Of a stretch of 64,000 bases of DNA, positions 1 through 9,337 are shown in pieces. The stretch covers positions 744,001 to 808,000 of the forward strand of contig NZ_SGWW01000001.1 of NCBI RefSeq assembly GCF_004216575.1, written 5' to 3'. Source of the stretch: Microcella putealis (GTDB lineage: Bacteria; Actinomycetota; Actinomycetes; Actinomycetales; Microbacteriaceae). The notes beneath the pieces are model-generated. The model saw only the letters and a list, made by a program, of their open reading frames with translations. It was not told where the DNA came from and did no database searches. Within the stretch, counting starts at the first letter, position 1. Each line of letters starts with the position of its first letter. Both the position numbers and the translations under genes were made by a program.

Positions 1-477
1 GTCGTGCCGAACGCACTCTCGGGCGCGCTGCAGTACGCCTCGCTCGAGCTGCCGAGCAACGACAGCTGGCGCGCGTACAACAGCCTGCAGCAGCTCGCCT
101 ACGCCTCGACCGTCGTCATCGCGGCGCCGTTCGCGCTCGTGACGGGCCTGCGGCTGTCGCCGGTATGGCCTCAAAAATGGATGCGCGCCCGCGGCCCGCT
201 CTCGGACGGCTGGGCCCGTCAAGCCCACCGCCTCGTGCTGTGGTTCTACATTGCGTTCACGATCGTGCACGTGGGCCTCGTGCTCGGCACGGGCGCGACG
301 CGGAACCTCAACAAGATGTACGCGGGGCTCAACGACGGCGAGTCGCCGCTCGGCTGGATTCTCTTCGCCGCCTCGCTCGCGGTGATGGCCGCGGCGTGGG
401 TGCTGTTACGCCCGCCGGCGCAGCTCGCGATCGCCGAGAAAACCGGCGACGTGCGCCGGATGCCCGCGACCCGCTAG
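1..477 (+). CDS. cytochrome b561-type membrane protein, C-terminal part (runs off left edge)
   Basis: The reading frame is open from the first base, so the N-terminus lies outside the window. The visible 158 residues hold three hydrophobic segments (roughly residues 33-51, 77-97 and 118-136). The His-containing helix around residues 74-92 ([20 protein letters not shown]) is the kind that ligates b-type haem in cytochrome b/b6-domain proteins. Such proteins are usually the membrane anchor of a molybdopterin oxidoreductase or a thiosulfate-reductase-like complex, but the partner is not visible here. The TAG stop overlaps the gltX stop on the opposite strand by two bases. The family call is fairly sure; the exact electron partner is unknown. 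Confidence 0.65.
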   Translation, partial: VVPNALSGALQYASLELPSNDSWRAYNSLQQLAYASTVVIAAPFALVTGLRLSPVWPQKWMRARGPLSDGWARQAHRLVLWFYIAFTIVHVGLVLGTGATRNLNKMYAGLNDGESPLGWILFAASLAVMAAAWVLLRPPAQLAIAEKTGDVRRMPATR

Positions 478-1973
478 AGCGTCGCGCGCAGCGCCCGCAG
501 GCGGGCGAGTGTCGACTCTTTGCCGAGCAGCTCCATCGACTCGAACAGCGGCGGGCTCACCCGGCGCCCCGACACAGCGACGCGCAGCGGGCCGAAGGCG
601 ACGCGCGGCTTCAGGCCTAGCCCGTCGATGAGGGCGGCGCGCAGCGCCTCCTCGATCGGCGCCGGCGTAAAGTCGTCGAGCCCTTCGAGCGCCGCAATTC
701 CGGCGTCGAGAACGGCCGCCGCGTCCGCGCCCAGCGAGGCGCGTGCATCCGCCTCGATTTCGAGGTCGGCGTCGTCGGTGAAGAGGAACGCGACGAGCCC
801 CGGAACCTCGCCGAGCAGCGTCACGCGCTCCTGCACGAGGGGGGCGACGCGGGTGAGCAGCACGCGCTCGCTCGGCCGCGGCACGTCGTTGAAGAGGCCA
901 GCGCCGCTGCAATACGGGATGCTGCGCTCGACGAAGTCGTCAATCGCGAGCTTTCGCACGTGGTCGCCGTTGATCGCTTCGGCCTTCTTCACGTCGAAGC
1001 GGGCGGGGTTCGGGTTCACGTTCGCCACGTCGAAGGCGGCGACCATCTCGTCCATCGTGAAGATGTCGCGGTCGTGGGTGAGCGACCAGCCGAGCAGGGA
1101 CAGGTAGTTCAGCAGGCCCTCGCGAATGAAGCCTCGGTCGCGGTGGTGGAACAGGTTCGACTCGGGGTCGCGCTTCGACAGCTTCTTGTTGCCCTCGCCC
1201 GTGACGTAGGGCAGGTGGCCGAAGCGCGGGATCGCGGTCGCCACGCCGATGTCGATGAGCGCGTGGTACAGCGCAATCTGGCGCGGAGTCGACGAGAGCA
1301 GGTCTTCACCGCGCAGCACGTGGGTGATGCCCATGAGCGCATCGTCGACCGGGTTCACGAAGGTGTAGAGCGGGGCACCGTTCGGGCGCACCACGACAAA
1401 GTCGACGAAGCTGCCCTTCGGGAAGGTGATCTCGCCGCGCACCAGGTCATCGAAACTGAGGTCGCTGTCCGGCACGCGGAGCCGCAGCGCGGGCTCGCGA
1501 CCCTCGGCGCGGTAGGCGGCCTTCTGTTCGTCGGTGAGTTCGCGCTCCCAGTTGTCGTAGCCCTGCTTGGGGTCGCGACCGAGCTCGATGTTCTTTTGCT
1601 CGATCTCCTCCCCCGTCAAGAAGCTCTCGTAGAGGTGACCGGCATCGAGTAGCTGCTCGATGATTCCGCGGTAGATGTCGCCGCGCTGCGACTGCCGGTA
1701 GGGCTCGTTGGGGCCGCCCGTCTCGACACCCTCGTCCCAGTCGAGCCCGAGCCAGCGCAGAGCGTCGAGCACCTGGTGGTAGCTCTCTTCGCTGTCGCGC
1801 GCGGCGTCGGTGTCTTCGATGCGGAACACGAAGGTGCCGCCCGTGTGGCGCGCGTACGCCCAGTTGAACAGCGCCGTGCGAATGAGGCCGACGTGCGGCG
1901 TTCCGGTCGGCGAGGGGCAAAAGCGAACGCGCACATCGGCGCCGGAAGCGGTGGTGAAAGCGGGGGTCGTCAT
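474..1973 (-). CDS. gltX: glutamate--tRNA ligase
   Basis: Class I aminoacyl-tRNA synthetase of 499 residues, the usual bacterial length, that charges tRNA with glutamate in the cytoplasm. The HIGH-type motif is in [10 protein letters not shown] (residues 21-29) and the KMSKS-type loop is KLSKR (264-268), and the C-terminal anticodon-binding helical domain is present. ATG at 1973 is chosen because the conserved fold starts a few residues later. A GGAG sequence precedes it, and a TAGGCT hexamer lies nine bases upstream. Its neighbours, an FAH-family gene upstream and housekeeping genes, match the usual actinobacterial context. In many actinobacteria this enzyme also mischarges tRNA-Gln for GatCAB; that role is inferred, not seen. 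Confidence 0.97.
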   Translation of the reverse strand: MTTPAFTTASGADVRVRFCPSPTGTPHVGLIRTALFNWAYARHTGGTFVFRIEDTDAARDSEESYHQVLDALRWLGLDWDEGVETGGPNEPYRQSQRGDIYRGIIEQLLDAGHLYESFLTGEEIEQKNIELGRDPKQGYDNWERELTDEQKAAYRAEGREPALRLRVPDSDLSFDDLVRGEITFPKGSFVDFVVVRPNGAPLYTFVNPVDDALMGITHVLRGEDLLSSTPRQIALYHALIDIGVATAIPRFGHLPYVTGEGNKKLSKRDPESNLFHHRDRGFIREGLLNYLSLLGWSLTHDRDIFTMDEMVAAFDVANVNPNPARFDVKKAEAINGDHVRKLAIDDFVERSIPYCSGAGLFNDVPRPSERVLLTRVAPLVQERVTLLGEVPGLVAFLFTDDADLEIEADARASLGADAAAVLDAGIAALEGLDDFTPAPIEEALRAALIDGLGLKPRVAFGPLRVAVSGRRVSPPLFESMELLGKESTLARLRALRATL

Positions 1974-1985
1974 GGCCGCTCCAGC

Positions 1986-3299
1986 CTACCGGCGGGGCGC
2001 TGCCGTGTCCGCCGCAGCGGGCGCTCCCGATCGTGCCCCCGCCCGCGGCGTCGCCATCAGCAGCACGACGACGACGACGACCAGCGCGAGCGCGGCGAAC
2101 GACAGCCCCGAGTAGCCGATCAGCGACAGCACGACGCCCGACAGCGCGCCCGCCGCAGCCCCGCTGCCGCTCATGACGAGGTCGCTGCGGCCCTGCAGCA
2201 CGGTGCGCCGAGCGGGGGGAGCCGACTCGGTGAGCAGGGCCGACCCCGCGACCGTCGCGGCGCTCCAGCCGAGCCCAAGCAAGATCAGCCCGACAACAAC
2301 CCACGCCTCACTCTCGCTGCCGAGCGCCGTCGACAGCAGGCTCGCCACGAGCAGCACCTGGCCGATCAGAATCGTCACCCAGCGGCCGAACCGGTCGCTC
2401 AGAACGCCGAACACGGGCGCGAGCGCGTACATACCCGCGATGTGCAGGCTGATCGTGAAGCCGACGATCACGAGGCTCGCCCCGTGGTCGGTGAGGTGCA
2501 CGGGCGTCATCGCCATGACCGCGACCATCGTCGCGTGGCTGAGCGCGATCGCGACGAACGCGAGGCGCACGCCGGCCGGGTCGCCCGCAGCGACCGGCGG
2601 CGGCGCCGTCGATCCGGATGCGCGCGCGGCATCGCTCGCCCGCTGCGCGTCCCAGCGCGCCGCGACCCGCAGGGGGTCGGGCCGCAGAAGCAGCACGTAC
2701 AGCACGGCCGCGCTCAGCTGGGCGATCGCCGTAAACACGAAGGCTCCTGACAACGGAGGCAGCCCCAGCCACGAGCCGAGCGACTCCCCCGGCCCGATCA
2801 GGTTCGGGCCACTCACCGCGCCGATCGTGGTCGCCCAGACGACGAGGGAGAGATCGCGACCGCGCGTGGCGTCGGCGGCGAGGTCGGCCGCGGCAAACCG
2901 CGACTGCAGGTTCACGGCGGTGCCAACGCCGATGGAGGCGAGCGCGACGAGCAGCAGCGGAAACCAGCCGAGCGCGGCCGACGCGATGGCGAGCATTCCG
3001 CCAACGGCAGCAACGGTGGCGCCCGTCGCGAGCGCCGGGGCGCGGCCCGCACGGCCGGCAAGACGCGCGAGCGGCACGGCCGCGAGGGCGGCGCCAAGCG
3101 TCGCCATTGTGGCTGCCATGCCCGAGAGCGCGGGGGTTCCCGACACCTCGGCCGCGAGCAACGCGCCGAGCGACAGCGTCGAGCCCATACCCAGCCCCGC
3201 CAGCACCTGCCCGGCCATGAGCGTGCCGCGCACGCGACGCTGTAGTCGCGCCACCTCTGACGCGGTCAACGCCGTGTCGACGGATGCGGGGGTGGTCAC
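1986..3299 (-). CDS. MFS transporter
   Basis: A 437-residue protein with about twelve hydrophobic helices in two halves joined by a hydrophilic linker near residues 215-245, the standard major-facilitator layout. A loop of the type GVLSDRFGRW follows the second-half helices, like the conserved cytoplasmic MFS loop between helices 2 and 3 or 8 and 9. Substrate cannot be told; the closest general class is drug-efflux-like MFS. It lies 12 bases upstream of gltX on the same strand and may be co-transcribed. The GTG start at 3299 has a TAGACT hexamer five bases upstream and no Shine-Dalgarno sequence, so the transcript is probably leaderless. Confidence 0.85.
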   Translation of the reverse strand: MTTPASVDTALTASEVARLQRRVRGTLMAGQVLAGLGMGSTLSLGALLAAEVSGTPALSGMAATMATLGAALAAVPLARLAGRAGRAPALATGATVAAVGGMLAIASAALGWFPLLLVALASIGVGTAVNLQSRFAAADLAADATRGRDLSLVVWATTIGAVSGPNLIGPGESLGSWLGLPPLSGAFVFTAIAQLSAAVLYVLLLRPDPLRVAARWDAQRASDAARASGSTAPPPVAAGDPAGVRLAFVAIALSHATMVAVMAMTPVHLTDHGASLVIVGFTISLHIAGMYALAPVFGVLSDRFGRWVTILIGQVLLVASLLSTALGSESEAWVVVGLILLGLGWSAATVAGSALLTESAPPARRTVLQGRSDLVMSGSGAAAGALSGVVLSLIGYSGLSFAALALVVVVVVLLMATPRAGARSGAPAAADTAAPRR

Positions 3300-3304
3300 G
3301 CGCG

Positions 3305-3338
3305 CGAGTCTACGCCCGGCGCGATACCCCGGCCGGTA
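3305..3338 (-). promoter_or_regulatory. MFS gene promoter with inverted repeat
   Basis: On the minus strand a TAGACT -10 hexamer (3310-3305) sits five bases before the GTG start. An inverted repeat with arms GATACC and GGTATC (3321-3338) covers where the -35 region would be. Its position suggests an operator; the regulator is unknown. Confidence 0.4.
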
Positions 3339-3393
3339 TCACCATTGCGCCGCCCGCCGCACGGCCTCAGCCGGCGGCGCGACACCGGGAAAC

Positions 3394-4182
3394 TTACGCG
3401 TCGACGCGGTCGTCGCGGTTCTTCGCCGGGTTCGACAGGCGACCGAGGCCCTCGATCTGAATCTCGACAGTCTGCCCGTCGAGGAAGCCGCCGAGCCCGT
3501 CGGGCGTACCGGTGAGGATCACGTCGCCCGGCAGCAGGGTCCAGACGTCGGAAATGAACTCGATGAGCTCGGGGATGCCGAACACGAGGTCGGCCGTGTT
3601 GCCCTTGCGGCGCAGTTCGCCGTCGACGAACGTCTCGATCTCGAGGTTCGTCGGGTCGATGTCGGTCTCGATGTAGGGGCCGAGCGGGCAGAAGGTGTCG
3701 TAGCCCTTCGCTCGCGCCCACTGACCGTCGGCGAACATGACGTCGCGCGCCGAGACGTCGTTCGCGATCGTGTAGCCGAACACGACGCTCTGCCAGTCGT
3801 CGCGCTTGACGCGCTTGGCGACCGAACCGATCACGATGGCGAGCTCGCCCTCGTGAACGATGCGTCCCTCAACCGGCGGCAGGATGATCGGGTCGCCGGG
3901 GCCCACCACCGCGGTGTTGGGCTTCAGGAAGATGAGCGGGTTCTTGAGCCCGTCGTGCCCCATCTCTTTAGCGTGCGCGGCGTAGTTCATGCCGACACAG
4001 ATCACCTTCGATCGCGGGATGACCGGGGCCAGGATGCGCGCGTCAGCCAGCGAGACGCGCTCGCCGGTCGTGTCGTACCCGTGGAACATCGGGTCGCCCG
4101 TGAGGACGACCAGCTCGTCGCCATCGAGGATGCCGTAGCGAGGGTCAGAGACCTCGGCCGTAGCGAAACGCGCGATCTTCAC
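3394..4182 (-). CDS. fumarylacetoacetate hydrolase family protein
   Basis: A 262-residue protein with the FAH C-terminal fold: VGMNYAAHAKE (about 63-73), the metal-binding acidic residues in HEGELAIVIG (Glu111 and Glu113) and NDVSARD (Asp142), and a glycine-rich GDVILTGTPDG stretch near the end. Family members are Mg2+-dependent hydrolases, decarboxylases or isomerases of 2-oxo acids, and the exact substrate cannot be assigned. An FAH gene near gltX is a recurrent actinobacterial arrangement. GTG at 4182 is preceded by TAGGCT at six bases spacing with no Shine-Dalgarno, which indicates a leaderless mRNA. Confidence 0.9.
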   Translation of the reverse strand: MKIARFATAEVSDPRYGILDGDELVVLTGDPMFHGYDTTGERVSLADARILAPVIPRSKVICVGMNYAAHAKEMGHDGLKNPLIFLKPNTAVVGPGDPIILPPVEGRIVHEGELAIVIGSVAKRVKRDDWQSVVFGYTIANDVSARDVMFADGQWARAKGYDTFCPLGPYIETDIDPTNLEIETFVDGELRRKGNTADLVFGIPELIEFISDVWTLLPGDVILTGTPDGLGGFLDGQTVEIQIEGLGRLSNPAKNRDDRVDA

Positions 4183-4241
4183 GGCGAGAGCCTACCCTTC
4201 GAACTCGAAAACTTGATGCAGACGTATATATACAGTGCGCG

Positions 4242-4742
4242 CTACTGGGGCGTCACGACGTAGGTCGCCGTGACCTCACCCTGCGCGTCGGTCGCGACCG
4301 AGAGGTCGACGCGGTACTCCGCCGACGTGAAGGCGCCGTAGCCGCTCGTGGCGTCGCTCGAGACTCCGCTCGCCGTGAAGCCCGCGTCTTCCAGCGCGCC
4401 CTGTGCGCCCGCGAAGGCACCGGCGTCGTCAAGACGCGTGCGCACGACCCAGCCGGAACCCTCGGGCCCGGCCCCACCGCCCAGCACCTCACCCACGAGC
4501 GGAATGCCCTGCGGGAAGCTCGACGGTACCGAGCCGTCGGTCGTCAGCTCGACACCGCCCAGCACATCGCCCACGAGGCCGCGAATCTCTTCGTCGATGC
4601 CCGAGGTGATCTGCTCGACTCCCTGACCGACCAGCCCCTCGACGAGGTTGTCGATCGGCGTTCCGGTGCTGCAGGCGCTCGCGCCGAGCGCGATCGTCGC
4701 GGCAAGGGCGGCAACGGCAAGGGGACGACGGCGGACAACCAT
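4242..4742 (-). CDS. small secreted lipoprotein, unknown function
   Basis: A 166-residue protein with a signal peptide: a positively charged start (VVRRR), a hydrophobic stretch, and a lipobox ending in Cys24 (ASAC), so it should be lipid-anchored to the outer face of the membrane. The mature part is Gly-, Val- and Asp-rich with no motif I recognise, and its C-terminal half is predicted to be beta-rich (alternating Val/Thr). It lies 22 bases downstream of typA on the same strand. An AT-rich palindrome, GTATATATAC (4224-4233), follows its stop codon. No function should be inferred. Confidence 0.7.
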   Translation of the reverse strand: MVVRRRPLAVAALAATIALGASACSTGTPIDNLVEGLVGQGVEQITSGIDEEIRGLVGDVLGGVELTTDGSVPSSFPQGIPLVGEVLGGGAGPEGSGWVVRTRLDDAGAFAGAQGALEDAGFTASGVSSDATSGYGAFTSAEYRVDLSVATDAQGEVTATYVVTPQ

Positions 4743-4764
4743 GGGGGGCTCCTTCGGGCGGGAC

Positions 4765-6672
4765 TTAGGCGTTCTGGCGCTTCAGACGGCTGGTCGCACG
4801 AGCGCGCAGCGTCTGGTCGAGCTCGACCTTGCGAATGCGCACGATCTCGGGCGTGACCTCGACACACTCATCTTCGCACGTGAACTCTAGGCATTCCTCG
4901 AGAGTCAGCTGGCGCGGGGGCGTCAAGCGCTCCAGCTCCTCAGCCGTCGACGAGCGAATGTTGTTGAGTTTCTTCTCTTTGGTGATGTTGACGTCCATGT
5001 CGTCGGCGCGCGAGTTCTCGCCCACGACCATGCCCTCGTAGACCTCTTCTGTCGGCTTGACGAAGAACGTCATGCGCTCCTGCAGCGCCATCATGGCGTT
5101 CGTCGTCACCACGCCCTGGCGGTCGGCCACGATCGAGCCGTTGTTGCGGGCGACAATCGAACCGGCCCACGGCTCGTAGCCGTGCGCGATGGCGTTTGCG
5201 ATGCCCGTGCCGCGCGTCGTCGTCAAGAACTCGGTGCGGAAGCCGATAAGGCCACGGCTCGGCACGAGGAACTCCATGCGCACCCAGCCCGTGCCGTGGT
5301 TGGTCATGCCCTCCATGCGGCCGCGACGGGCCGCGAGCAGCTGCGTGATCGCGCCGAGGTACTCCTCGGGCGCGTCGATCGTGAGCGCCTCAAACGGCTC
5401 GTGCAGCGTGCCGTCGATCGTCTTCGTGACCACCTGCGGCTTGCCCACCGTCAGCTCGAAGCCTTCACGACGCATGTTCTCGACGAGAATCGCGAGCGCC
5501 AACTCGCCGCGGCCCTGCACCTCCCACGCGTCAGGACGCCCGATGTCGACGACGCGGATCGAGACGTTGCCGATCAGTTCGCGGTCGAGGCGGTCTTTCA
5601 CCATGCGCGCGGTGAGCTTGTGGCCCTTGACCTTGCCCACGAGCGGGCTGGTGTTCGTGCCGATCGTCATCGAGATCGCGGGCTCGTCGACCGTGATGGC
5701 TGGCAGCGGACGCACGTCTTCAGGGTCGGCGATCGTCTCACCGATCGTGATGTCTTCAATACCGGCGATCGCGACGATGTCGCCGGCCATCGCCGACTCC
5801 GCCGGGAAGCGATCGAGCGCCTTCGTCTTCAGCAGCTCGGTGATGCGCATGTTCTGGTGGCTACCGTCGTGGCGCACCCAGGCGACCTGCTGGCCCTTCT
5901 TCAGCGTTCCGTTGAAGATGCGCAGCAGGGCGATGCGGCCGAGGAAGGGGCTCGCGTCGAGGTTCGTGACGTGCGCCTGCAGCGGGTGCTCGTCGTCGTA
6001 GGTCGGGGCCGGGATGTGCTCGAGGATCGCCTCGAACAGGGGCTCGAGGTCGTCGTTGTCGGGAAGCGACCCGTCGGCGGGTCGAGTGCGGCTGGCCGCA
6101 CCGGCGCGGCCCGAGGCGTAGATGACCGGCAGGTCGAGAATCGCGTCGACGTCGAGGTCAGGAACCTCGTCCTGCAGGTCGCTGGCGAGGCCCAGGAGCA
6201 GGTCGTGCGTTTCCTCCTCGACAGCCTCGATGCGCGCATCCGGTCGGTCGGTCTTGTTGACGAGCAGGATGACCGGCAGCTTCGCCGCGAGCGCCTTGCG
6301 CAAGACGAAGCGGGTCTGCGGCAGCGGGCCCTCGCTCGCGTCGACGAGGAGGACAACGCCGTCGACCATGCTGAGACCGCGCTCGACCTCGCCACCGAAG
6401 TCGGCGTGACCGGGGGTGTCGATCACGTTGATCGTGATCTCTTCGCCGCCGGAGTGCTTGCCCGTGTACGTGACCGCCGTGTTCTTGGCGAGGATCGTGA
6501 TGCCCTTTTCGCGCTCGAGGTCGTTCGAGTCCATCGCGCGCTCTTCGACGTGGGCGTGCGCGGCAAACGAGTTCGTCTGGCGCAGCATGGCGTCAACCAG
6601 GGTCGTCTTGCCGTGGTCGACGTGGGCGACGATCGCCACGTTGCGGAGGTCGGAGCGGGTGGCGAGCGCCAT
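4765..6672 (-). CDS. typA: translational GTPase TypA/BipA
   Basis: Ribosome-associated translational GTPase of 635 residues, near the family norm of about 610-640. GTPase motifs are visible: G1 AHVDHGKT (16-23), the switch region around REKGITI, G3 DTPGH, and G4 [11 protein letters not shown]-like domains II, III and V and the BipA-specific C-terminal domain follow; the family signature [10 protein letters not shown] is near the end. BipA assists 50S assembly and stress-responsive translation. ATG at 6672 is preceded by an AAGG sequence at suitable spacing. Confidence 0.97.
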   Translation of the reverse strand: MALATRSDLRNVAIVAHVDHGKTTLVDAMLRQTNSFAAHAHVEERAMDSNDLEREKGITILAKNTAVTYTGKHSGGEEITINVIDTPGHADFGGEVERGLSMVDGVVLLVDASEGPLPQTRFVLRKALAAKLPVILLVNKTDRPDARIEAVEEETHDLLLGLASDLQDEVPDLDVDAILDLPVIYASGRAGAASRTRPADGSLPDNDDLEPLFEAILEHIPAPTYDDEHPLQAHVTNLDASPFLGRIALLRIFNGTLKKGQQVAWVRHDGSHQNMRITELLKTKALDRFPAESAMAGDIVAIAGIEDITIGETIADPEDVRPLPAITVDEPAISMTIGTNTSPLVGKVKGHKLTARMVKDRLDRELIGNVSIRVVDIGRPDAWEVQGRGELALAILVENMRREGFELTVGKPQVVTKTIDGTLHEPFEALTIDAPEEYLGAITQLLAARRGRMEGMTNHGTGWVRMEFLVPSRGLIGFRTEFLTTTRGTGIANAIAHGYEPWAGSIVARNNGSIVADRQGVVTTNAMMALQERMTFFVKPTEEVYEGMVVGENSRADDMDVNITKEKKLNNIRSSTAEELERLTPPRQLTLEECLEFTCEDECVEVTPEIVRIRKVELDQTLRARATSRLKRQNA

Positions 6673-6794
6673 AAAACAGCCTTACGAATTGGGGGGTGGT
6701 GGGCGGCCGAGAGCGCCGGTGACGGCGGGCCAGTTCGCCAGTCTACGCGGAGTGCGCGATTTTGGCCGCGCCCACCGCCCGCATCAGCTCGCGG

Positions 6795-8615
6795 CTACTC
6801 GGCTGCGCTGGCCGCCATGATGGCGCGGCGCAGGCGCCGACGCTCGCTCTGCACGTCGGGGTCGGGAATCGGAATGGCCGCAATCAAGCGCTGCGTGTAC
6901 GGATGCTGGGGGGCGCGCAGGATCTCATCGCGCGAGCCCGTCTCAACCAGCTTCCCCTGATTCATGACCGCAATGCGGTCGGCCATGACGTCGACGACCG
7001 CGAGGTCGTGACTGATGAACAGACACGCGAACTGCATCTCGGCCTGCAGGTCTTTCAGCAGCTGCAGCACGGTCGCCTGCACCGAGACGTCGAGGGCCGA
7101 CGTCGGCTCATCGGCAACGAGCAGCTGCGGGCTGAGCGACAGCGCGCGGGCAATACCGACGCGCTGCTTCTGACCACCCGAGAGCTCGTTCGGGTAGCGG
7201 TTGCGGTACGAGCGTGGCAGCTGCACGGCGTCAAGCAGGTCTTCGACGCGGCGCGCGAGCGCCTGACCTTTCGCTTCACCGGCCAGCATGAGCGGCTCGC
7301 CAATGCTCTCGCCGATCGGCATACGCGGGTTCAGCGACGACGACGGGTCTTGGAAGACGATGCCGACTTTGCGGCGCAGCGCCTGCAGCGTCTTCCGATC
7401 GGGGTTGGAGATGTCGACACCGGCGACCTTCAGCGTGCCGCCAGCGATCGGCTGCAGGCCGATCGAGGCACGGCCGATGGTCGACTTGCCCGAACCCGAC
7501 TCGCCGACAAGACCGAGCACCTCACCGGCGTTGATCGTGAAGCTCACGTCGTCGACGGCGCGGAAGACGTCGAGCTTGCCGCGCTTGCCGTATTCAATGA
7601 CGACGTTCTCGACCTCGAGTACCTTCGTCGCGCTGGCCGCGGCTCGCTCGGCACGGGCGTGCGCTTCCTCCGCGAGGCGGCGGTTTTCCTCCGCGCGTTC
7701 TTCCAGTGTCGAGTCGACGATGTCCCCGGTCACCACCGTGGCGAGCGCCGCGGTCATGTCGATGGTGGCCTTCGAGTCGTCGGCACTGCCGAGTCGCGGC
7801 ACGGCGGCGAGGAGCGCCTGCGTATACGGGTGCTGCGGGCTGTTGAAGATGTCGCGCACGGGTCCCTGCTCGACGATGACACCCTTCTCCATCACGACGA
7901 TCCAGTCGGCGAGGTCGGCGACGACCCCCATGTCGTGCGTGATGAGCAGGATGGCGCTGTTGACGCGCTCGCGGAGGTCGCGCAGCAGCTCGAGAATTTC
8001 GGCTTGCACCGTGACGTCGAGCGCGGTCGTCGGCTCGTCGGCGATCAGCAGCTGCGGGTCGCACGATAGCGACTGGGCGATCATGGCCCGCTGGCGCTGG
8101 CCGCCCGACAACTGGTGGGGGTACGAGTTGAACGCCTTCTCGGGGTCAGGCAGCTCAACGAGGCGCAGCAGCTCCAGCGAGCGTTCCTTTGCTTCGGCCG
8201 GCGTCACGCCGCGGTGCAGACGGATCGTCTCGACGAGCTGGAAGCCGACGGTGTAGACCGGGTTCAGCGCGGTCATCGGCTCTTGGAAGATCGCGGCGAC
8301 CTTCTCGCCACGAATCTTGCGCATCTCGTTCGAGCGCAGGCCGCGAATCTCTTTTCCGTTCAGCTTGATACTGCCGCTGATGCGGGAATTCGACGGCAAC
8401 AGGTCGAGGATCGCCATCGAGCTTGCACTCTTGCCCGACCCCGACTCGCCGACCACGGCAACGACCTGCTTGGGGTAGATCGCGTACGACAGGTCTTTCG
8501 CGGCGGGCACCCACTCACGCTCGACACCAAAGTCGACCGAGAGATTGGTGAATTCGAGCACCGGCACGATGCCCTCGCGTGAGGCGGCCTGCGGCTGGCT
8601 GGTGGTGTCGGTCAT
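6795..8615 (-). CDS. peptide-type ABC transporter, fused double ATP-binding protein (DppD-DppF type)
   Basis: A single 606-residue chain carries two complete nucleotide-binding domains. The first has Walker A GESGSGKSASS, signature LSGGQRQR and an ADEPTTALD Walker B. The second has Walker A GESGSGKST, signature LSGGQKQR and ADEPTSALD. Each ends in the HPYTQ-containing oligopeptide C-terminal segment that is specific to Opp/Dpp ATPases. An Ala/Glu-rich linker (about 310-340) joins them. It powers the importer encoded by the permease genes upstream. It is separated from those permeases by an opposite-strand gene, so it probably has its own promoter; AGAAGGA precedes the ATG. Substrate (peptides, nickel or other) is unresolved. 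Confidence 0.95.
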   Translation of the reverse strand: MTDTTSQPQAASREGIVPVLEFTNLSVDFGVEREWVPAAKDLSYAIYPKQVVAVVGESGSGKSASSMAILDLLPSNSRISGSIKLNGKEIRGLRSNEMRKIRGEKVAAIFQEPMTALNPVYTVGFQLVETIRLHRGVTPAEAKERSLELLRLVELPDPEKAFNSYPHQLSGGQRQRAMIAQSLSCDPQLLIADEPTTALDVTVQAEILELLRDLRERVNSAILLITHDMGVVADLADWIVVMEKGVIVEQGPVRDIFNSPQHPYTQALLAAVPRLGSADDSKATIDMTAALATVVTGDIVDSTLEERAEENRRLAEEAHARAERAAASATKVLEVENVVIEYGKRGKLDVFRAVDDVSFTINAGEVLGLVGESGSGKSTIGRASIGLQPIAGGTLKVAGVDISNPDRKTLQALRRKVGIVFQDPSSSLNPRMPIGESIGEPLMLAGEAKGQALARRVEDLLDAVQLPRSYRNRYPNELSGGQKQRVGIARALSLSPQLLVADEPTSALDVSVQATVLQLLKDLQAEMQFACLFISHDLAVVDVMADRIAVMNQGKLVETGSRDEILRAPQHPYTQRLIAAIPIPDPDVQSERRRLRRAIMAASAAE

Positions 8616-8698
8616 GCGAGTGAGTCCTTCTGCGCGAAGCCGCGCGAGATTGTGCTGTCGATTCGAATCAGGGTGTCGAGCCCTGCGATCATGTGGTC

Positions 8699-9325
8699 AT
8701 GGCGCGTCAAGAATCGGTGGAGTTCCGCTCTCGACTCAACCAGGTCGCCGCGATCGGTGTCTGGATGCTCGGTGGCGCGATTCTGCTCGCCTCGCTGCTC
8801 GCCGGGCTCACCGAGGTGCTGCAGAATCTGCCCCTTGCTGGCGCGATCGCCATGCTGGGCTGGGCCGCGCTGTGGCGCCCCGGAGTGCGGGTCGATAACG
8901 AGGCGGTCGAGTTGCGCAACGTCACGCACACCGCGCGAATCCCGTGGGATGCGGTGATCGACGTCGACACGAAATTCGCCCTGACCGTGCGCACCCCGAG
9001 CCGTGTCTACACGGCATGGGCGGCTCCCGCGCCCGGTCGCTTCTCGAGCCGCGTTGCGCTGCGCCGCACCCGACGTCGTGCGACGGCGGAGGACGGTGAC
9101 CCGTTGCGGCCAACGCCGCTCGGCGAGCGCACCAGCGACCTGCCCAGCACCGACTCGGGCGATGCCGCGCTCGTTGTCCGAGAGCGGTGGCGTCGACTGC
9201 TCGATGACGGCCACATCACGATCGGCGCAGCGGACCAGGCCGTTGCCACGCGTCGACCTCACGTCGCGACCATCGCCGTGACGACCGCTCTGGTCGCCAC
9301 GTGGATCGCCATCGCGTTCGCTTAA
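8699..9325 (+). CDS. PH-domain-like membrane protein
   Basis: A protein of about 208 residues with two N-terminal hydrophobic helices (about 15-60), then a short beta-rich segment of the form WRPGVRVDNEAVELRNV...RIPWDAVIDV, as in actinobacterial bacterial-PH (bPH) membrane proteins. A polar arginine-rich stretch and a final hydrophobic segment follow. ATG at 8699 is chosen; GTG at 8693 in the same frame is an alternative. It lies on the opposite strand between the permease and ATPase genes of the ABC importer, an odd position that splits that operon. Function unknown. Confidence 0.7.
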   Translation: MARQESVEFRSRLNQVAAIGVWMLGGAILLASLLAGLTEVLQNLPLAGAIAMLGWAALWRPGVRVDNEAVELRNVTHTARIPWDAVIDVDTKFALTVRTPSRVYTAWAAPAPGRFSSRVALRRTRRRATAEDGDPLRPTPLGERTSDLPSTDSGDAALVVRERWRRLLDDGHITIGAADQAVATRRPHVATIAVTTALVATWIAIAFA

Positions 9326-9337
9326 GACCCGCATCGC

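Noticed and set aside
4224-4233. AT-rich palindrome GTATATATAC as a promoter
   Set aside because: No partner -35 box at correct spacing on either strand and it lies between two minus-strand genes after the lipoprotein stop; left as unexplained.
2173-4263. Open frame of 696 codons on the plus strand across the MFS and FAH genes
   Set aside because: It runs antisense to two clear genes, is rich in Ala, Arg, Ser and Pro with no motif, and is expected in high-GC DNA where the reverse frame of a gene lacks stops.
5182-6960. Open frame of 592 codons antisense to typA
   Set aside because: Composition is dominated by Arg, Asp, Val and Ala and no domain is seen; typA is certain on the other strand.
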